This document shows positions 6,207 to 6,384 of a DNA stretch of 6,384 nucleotides, piece by piece. A program made the position numbers and the translations under genes. Each line of letters starts with the position of its first letter. The first letter of the stretch is position 1. The DNA comes from Methanobacteriota archaeon (lineage in GTDB: Archaea > Halobacteriota > Methanosarcinia > Methanosarcinales > Methanoperedenaceae), in assembly GCA_018899795.1 (NCBI GenBank), contig JAHIHJ010000218.1, forward strand, positions 1 to 6,384. Direction: 5' to 3'. The notes beneath the pieces are model-generated. The model saw only the letters and a program-made list of their open reading frames with translations, was not told the DNA's origin and searched no databases.

Positions 6207-6239
6207 GAACCACAAACACTTAGAATCATCTTTAAGCCT

Positions 6240-6245
6240 GGAGGT
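6240..6245 (+). promoter_or_regulatory. Ribosome binding site of the thermosome gene
   Basis: GGAGGT is a full-strength Shine-Dalgarno sequence with 8 bases to the ATG at 6254. It is the strongest ribosome site in the window, which fits an abundantly made chaperonin. Confidence 0.85.
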
Positions 6246-6253
6246 AATTCATT

Positions 6254-6384
6254 ATGGCAGGACAATTAAGCGGACAGCCTATTATTATATTGGACAGAGA
6301 CAAAACAAGAACCCAGGGCAGAGAAGCCCTCGGATACAATATCACAGCAGCAAAAGCGATCGCAGACGCGGTAAGGACAACACT
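6254..6384 (+). CDS. Thermosome subunit (group II chaperonin), N-terminal part
   Basis: The frame is open from the ATG to the window edge (43 codons and two bases). It reads [20 protein letters not shown], then a segment with [20 protein letters not shown]. This matches the N-terminus of archaeal thermosome subunits, where AVRTTL leads straight into the nucleotide-binding GPKGMDKM motif just beyond this window. The thermosome is a double-ring ATP-driven cytosolic chaperonin that refolds proteins, especially under heat stress. Which paralogue (alpha, beta or gamma) this is cannot be decided from so short a piece. The gene is divergent from the winged-helix regulator. Confidence 0.93.
   Translation, partial: MAGQLSGQPIIILDRDKTRTQGREALGYNITAAKAIADAVRTT

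Noticed and set aside
6014..6223. Plus-strand open frame opposite the winged-helix gene
   Set aside because: It is a shadow: the opposite strand encodes a clear helix-turn-helix and wing, and this frame has no recognisable motif.

Overview
The window reads as a piece of a euryarchaeal chromosome. The evidence is a thermosome (group II chaperonin) gene at the right edge, a euryarchaeal-type family B DNA polymerase with a uracil-recognition N-terminus, and archaeal promoters (TATA boxes about 26 bp from leaderless or short-leader starts, with GGAGGT-type ribosome sites on some genes). The protein flavour resembles Methanosarcinales or ANME-2 relatives such as Methanoperedens, but this assignment is inference from general similarity and not from any search.

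Layout, left to right. Positions 1-583 (+) hold the tail of a VapB-type antitoxin and a complete VapC PIN-domain toxin that overlaps it by 11 bp. Positions 602-1960 (-) hold an AT-rich AAA ATPase of the AAA_14/DUF4143 type, convergent with vapC. Positions 1961-2113 are a divergent promoter region packed with dyad-symmetric operator-like sites that fill the gap between two oppositely oriented TATA boxes. Positions 2114-4711 (+) encode an intact, intein-free replicative family B DNA polymerase with all exonuclease and polymerase motifs. Its stop codon overlaps the ribosome site of a DUF89/ARMT1-like metal-dependent phosphatase (4719-5585, +), so the two probably form an operon. Positions 5611-6192 (-) form a second small accessory cluster: a winged-helix regulator, a RelB-like antitoxin and the shattered remains of a RelE-family toxin. 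A thermosome subunit gene starts at 6254 (+), divergent from the regulator, and runs off the window.

The core is a housekeeping block (DNA polymerase plus a putative damage-control phosphatase) flanked on both sides by accessory genes: vapBC and an AAA/DUF4143 ATPase on the left, a decayed relBE-like module on the right. The two most noteworthy items are the operator cluster shared by the ATPase and polymerase genes, and the RelE relic, which ordinary gene calling would miss because its two surviving pieces lie in different frames.
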